Source of the DNA: Paenibacillus sp. V4I3
Lineage (GTDB): Bacteria; Bacillota; Bacilli; Paenibacillales; NBRC-103111
Length of the DNA stretch: 64,000 bases
Direction of reading: 5' to 3'
Assembly (NCBI RefSeq): GCF_030817215.1
Contig: NZ_JAUSZA010000001.1
Span: 6,608,501 to 6,672,500 of the forward strand
Part shown: positions 61,819 through 64,000 of the stretch, one piece after another
Numbering within the stretch: position 1 is the first letter of the stretch
Layout: every line of letters begins with the position of its first letter
Notes under the pieces: generated by a model
Databases searched by the model: none
What the model saw: only the letters and a program-made list of their open reading frames with translations
Told to the model about the DNA's origin: nothing
Made by a program: the position numbers and the translations under genes

Positions 61819-64000
61819 TTACTGTGATCTCGTAAGGGCATCTCGATACTGGCCCGGTGTCATGCCAGTAGCTTTGCGGAAGGTCCGGATAAATCCAGTG
61901 GAGTTGGTATAGTTGAGCCGCTCCGAAATTTCCGTAATCTTCATATTGCTGTCCTTTAACCACAGTTTCGCCATATTCATCCGGTAATTCGTCAAATAGT
62001 CGATAAACGTCGTTCCAATCTCTTTCTTGAACACTCGGCTCAAATAAACCGGATGAAATCGGAATTGTGCAGCGCACAATTCCAAAGTAAGATCCTGATC
62101 GTATTTTTCGTGAATGAGCTCGATCATTTGGTGTGCGATATTGATATATTGCGAATCGATTCGCCCCTGTAAGAAAGCAAGGGTAGGCGGTATCAGCTCT
62201 GTCTTAAACCAAGTCATAATTTCCTCCGCCGTATTCAATTTCATGAATCGGATAATGACCGATTTGGCGCCGATTAATCCATCCAGCATGCCACCTTGCT
62301 GCCCAACAAGCCGATAAATTTTGGCGATTAATTGAAGCATAAATATTTGAAAATCATTGAACGAAATGCTCTTCTCCAAAATCGCTGACGCATACTGGTT
62401 ATAATACTCGTAAGCAGAAGCTGCATCGCCTGTTTTAAGCCCATTCATCAAGCTCTCTTCAAGGTGATTCCATGAAGCAGCAGGCTGAACGCTGTTCCGG
62501 TAAACCGGTTCGATATCTTCATAGCCCAGGATGAGCTCATTTCCAAGACTAATTCTGCGTTTCAGAGCCTCCAAAGCCTCTGAGTAGGCATCCATCGCAT
62601 TCGTGTACCTTTGAAACGGCCGACTGATGCCGATACTGATTTTGAGCTGAAGCAGCTCGTGCACCTTCGATTTCATAAGCTCCGCCATTTGATAGAAGTA
62701 GCCCTTCAATTCATCCGGATCCTCCGAATCGCCTAGTAGTATGGTTACCTGAGATTGATCCAGCAGCAAAGTACCCAAGATACGGTCTTTAGGAATTAGC
62801 TCCCCAACGACATTGTTGATCGCAAATAACAGCAGCTCCTTATCGCTATCCAAGTATCTGGTGTCCTCTAGAGAATCGATCTGCAAGGCGAGCACCCCTA
62901 GCGCTTTCCCCTTTTCCCCAAAGCCATAGGTCTCATACTTATAGGAGAATTCGCTCTCAGTGACCTGTCCCATTAACAACTTCAATAGGAAAAATTCCTT
63001 CACCTGCCCACTCTGAACCTGCAGCTGCTGCTGAAGCTGCTTTCTCGTGCTAAACAAGGAAGAGAACCGCTCTTCGATTAAAGCGAATTCATCCCGCTTT
63101 TTATTCCCTTTGGACTCTCCTCCGAACTGCTCCATCATCATAAATAACCGATGGATCGGCCTATACATGCGGCGCGTTCCATAGAAAGCGGCGAGTCCGA
63201 TTAGAATAAAAATAATCACACAGGCATTTAACGTAATAAACGCTATTTTCTTAGATTCCTTCGTAATTGCATCAATGGAAACGACCGAAACATAGGACCA
63301 GCCGTTATAAGAGGAAACTCTATAGTTGACCCCCATATCGTTTGTTTCAAAGGCCCCCTCTGGTTCTGTCGCGACATTCATCCTTTGCAGGATGGAAGGC
63401 TGGATCCCTACAGTGCTGGAACTGGCTAAGAACGGCTCCCTGTTTCGATTAAGCACATAAATATTTCCTAATTGGGTGTTTTGAGCCAAATTGCTCAGTA
63501 ATGCATCATGCGACATGTCAATAATCAACAACGCTTTAGGAGTGGTCGTAGAGGCAATCATTGGAAGCTTGACGACCAACCGGATCTTATTTTCATCTAA
63601 GGAATTACCGATAGTAGCTAACCAAAATAAATTTTGCGGGCGCTTGGCATAATCGCTCAGTAAATCTCGATTCACAAAATCGTCTGTTGTTGTAAAGCCG
63701 AGATTGCTGATCATCCAGTCGTGCTCCAAGTTAATCAGCTGCGTGTCGGCCACACCCGCAATCGAATGAAGATTATACAAGCCTTTGGAGAGATTGTTGA
63801 TCGTTTGAAAATCATCACTCTGTAAATCATGGTATATGAAATCGCTTACCAACGGTGAATTGATGTACTGTACAGCGCCCATTTCGACGTTCTTTAAGAT
63901 TTGCTCCATGCGCATCTGGTTTTGCAGCAGGATCTGTACATTCCCCTCATTAACCTTCTTCCCAATATCCTTTGAGGCAATATAGTAGGAGATGAGCCCA
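61819..64000 (-). CDS. membrane-bound AraC-family regulator (N-terminus beyond window)
   Basis: The frame is open through base 64000: codons upstream of ATG 63915 continue as QILLQNQMRMEQILKNVEM, so the true start lies outside. About 727 residues are visible: an extracellular dCache-like sensor (SNLAQNTQLGNIYVLNRNRE, GWSYVSVV), one visible membrane helix (IAFITLNACVIIFILIGLAA), a cytoplasmic linker, then a C-terminal AraC domain (LTLELCAAQFRFHPVYLSRVF, ITEISERLNYTNSTGFIRTF). It is read in the same direction as the GH105-type gene, 55 bases upstream of it, and may control it. Confidence 0.88.
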   Translation of the reverse strand, partial: GLISYYIASKDIGKKVNEGNVQILLQNQMRMEQILKNVEMGAVQYINSPLVSDFIYHDLQSDDFQTINNLSKGLYNLHSIAGVADTQLINLEHDWMISNLGFTTTDDFVNRDLLSDYAKRPQNLFWLATIGNSLDENKIRLVVKLPMIASTTTPKALLIIDMSHDALLSNLAQNTQLGNIYVLNRNREPFLASSSTVGIQPSILQRMNVATEPEGAFETNDMGVNYRVSSYNGWSYVSVVSIDAITKESKKIAFITLNACVIIFILIGLAAFYGTRRMYRPIHRLFMMMEQFGGESKGNKKRDEFALIEERFSSLFSTRKQLQQQLQVQSGQVKEFFLLKLLMGQVTESEFSYKYETYGFGEKGKALGVLALQIDSLEDTRYLDSDKELLLFAINNVVGELIPKDRILGTLLLDQSQVTILLGDSEDPDELKGYFYQMAELMKSKVHELLQLKISIGISRPFQRYTNAMDAYSEALEALKRRISLGNELILGYEDIEPVYRNSVQPAASWNHLEESLMNGLKTGDAASAYEYYNQYASAILEKSISFNDFQIFMLQLIAKIYRLVGQQGGMLDGLIGAKSVIIRFMKLNTAEEIMTWFKTELIPPTLAFLQGRIDSQYINIAHQMIELIHEKYDQDLTLELCAAQFRFHPVYLSRVFKKEIGTTFIDYLTNYRMNMAKLWLKDSNMKITEISERLNYTNSTGFIRTFRKATGMTPGQYRDALTRSQ

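Noticed and set aside
1..64000. Insertion sequences, prophage, tRNA or rRNA genes
   Set aside because: No transposase, integrase, terminal repeats, cloverleaf or rRNA-like sequence was recognised anywhere in the window by eye.

Overview
The window looks like a chromosomal segment of a Paenibacillus-type, spore-forming, carbohydrate-degrading Firmicute. The evidence is the gene style (LplA/LplB/LplC-type sugar ABC transporters, YesM/YesN two-component pairs, very large AraC regulators with membrane sensors, secreted enzymes ending in FIMAH-like modules), Gram-positive ribosome binding sites (AGGAGG cores), lipoprotein signals, CcpA-type cre sites and fragments of a sporulation sigma factor. 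No rRNA, tRNA, transposase, phage gene or CRISPR array was seen. Nearly everything lies on the minus strand.

Layout. 1-2.7 kb: the 3' part of a YVTN beta-propeller protein, an SDR oxidoreductase and a decayed stretch of small ORFs. 2.8-14.1 kb: an operon read leftwards (permease, permease, binding lipoprotein, 2603-residue secreted multidomain protein), with a divergent AraC membrane regulator at 14.4-16.6 kb. 16.7-23.7 kb: a membrane protein, a secreted clan GH-A-like glycosidase gene with CBM35 modules broken by a single-base frameshift, and two truncated genes back to back (purple acid phosphatase and HupE/UreJ). 23.9-25.1 kb: a Tat-exported metallophosphoesterase. 25.4-31.5 kb: a branched-chain amino acid ABC operon (livK-H-M-G-F) with a coupled DMT exporter.

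31.9-40.3 kb: a second glycan operon (binding protein, two permeases, acyltransferase, GH43-type lipoprotein, GH2 enzyme) with a promoter overlapping a cre-like site, next to an ArsR-type regulator with a beta-rich C-terminal domain. 41.6-44.1 kb: a Cys-type sulfatase and its formylglycine-generating enzyme. 44.3-57.2 kb: a third glycan operon (binding protein, two permeases, GH51, GH43 with CBM6 repeats) behind a cre-like site, preceded by its YesM/YesN-type two-component system. 57.3-64 kb: a tandem GH43-like protein, an AraC regulator, a GH105-type hydrolase followed by a small chimeric ORF, and the start of another large AraC membrane regulator cut by the window edge.

Inference: the glycan genes form a polysaccharide utilisation region for an arabinose-containing, possibly sulfated, plant or algal polymer. 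Secreted enzymes trim the polymer, three ABC systems import oligosaccharides, and GH51, GH2, GH105 and the tandem GH43-like protein, all without signal peptides, finish them inside the cell. The three ABC operons show no ATPase gene; such transporters usually share an MsmX-type ATPase encoded elsewhere. The most unusual observations are three short sigK-like fragments, each just past the 3' end of a glycan gene or operon, one of them fused to a GarD/UxaA-like N-terminus in a well-initiated small ORF.
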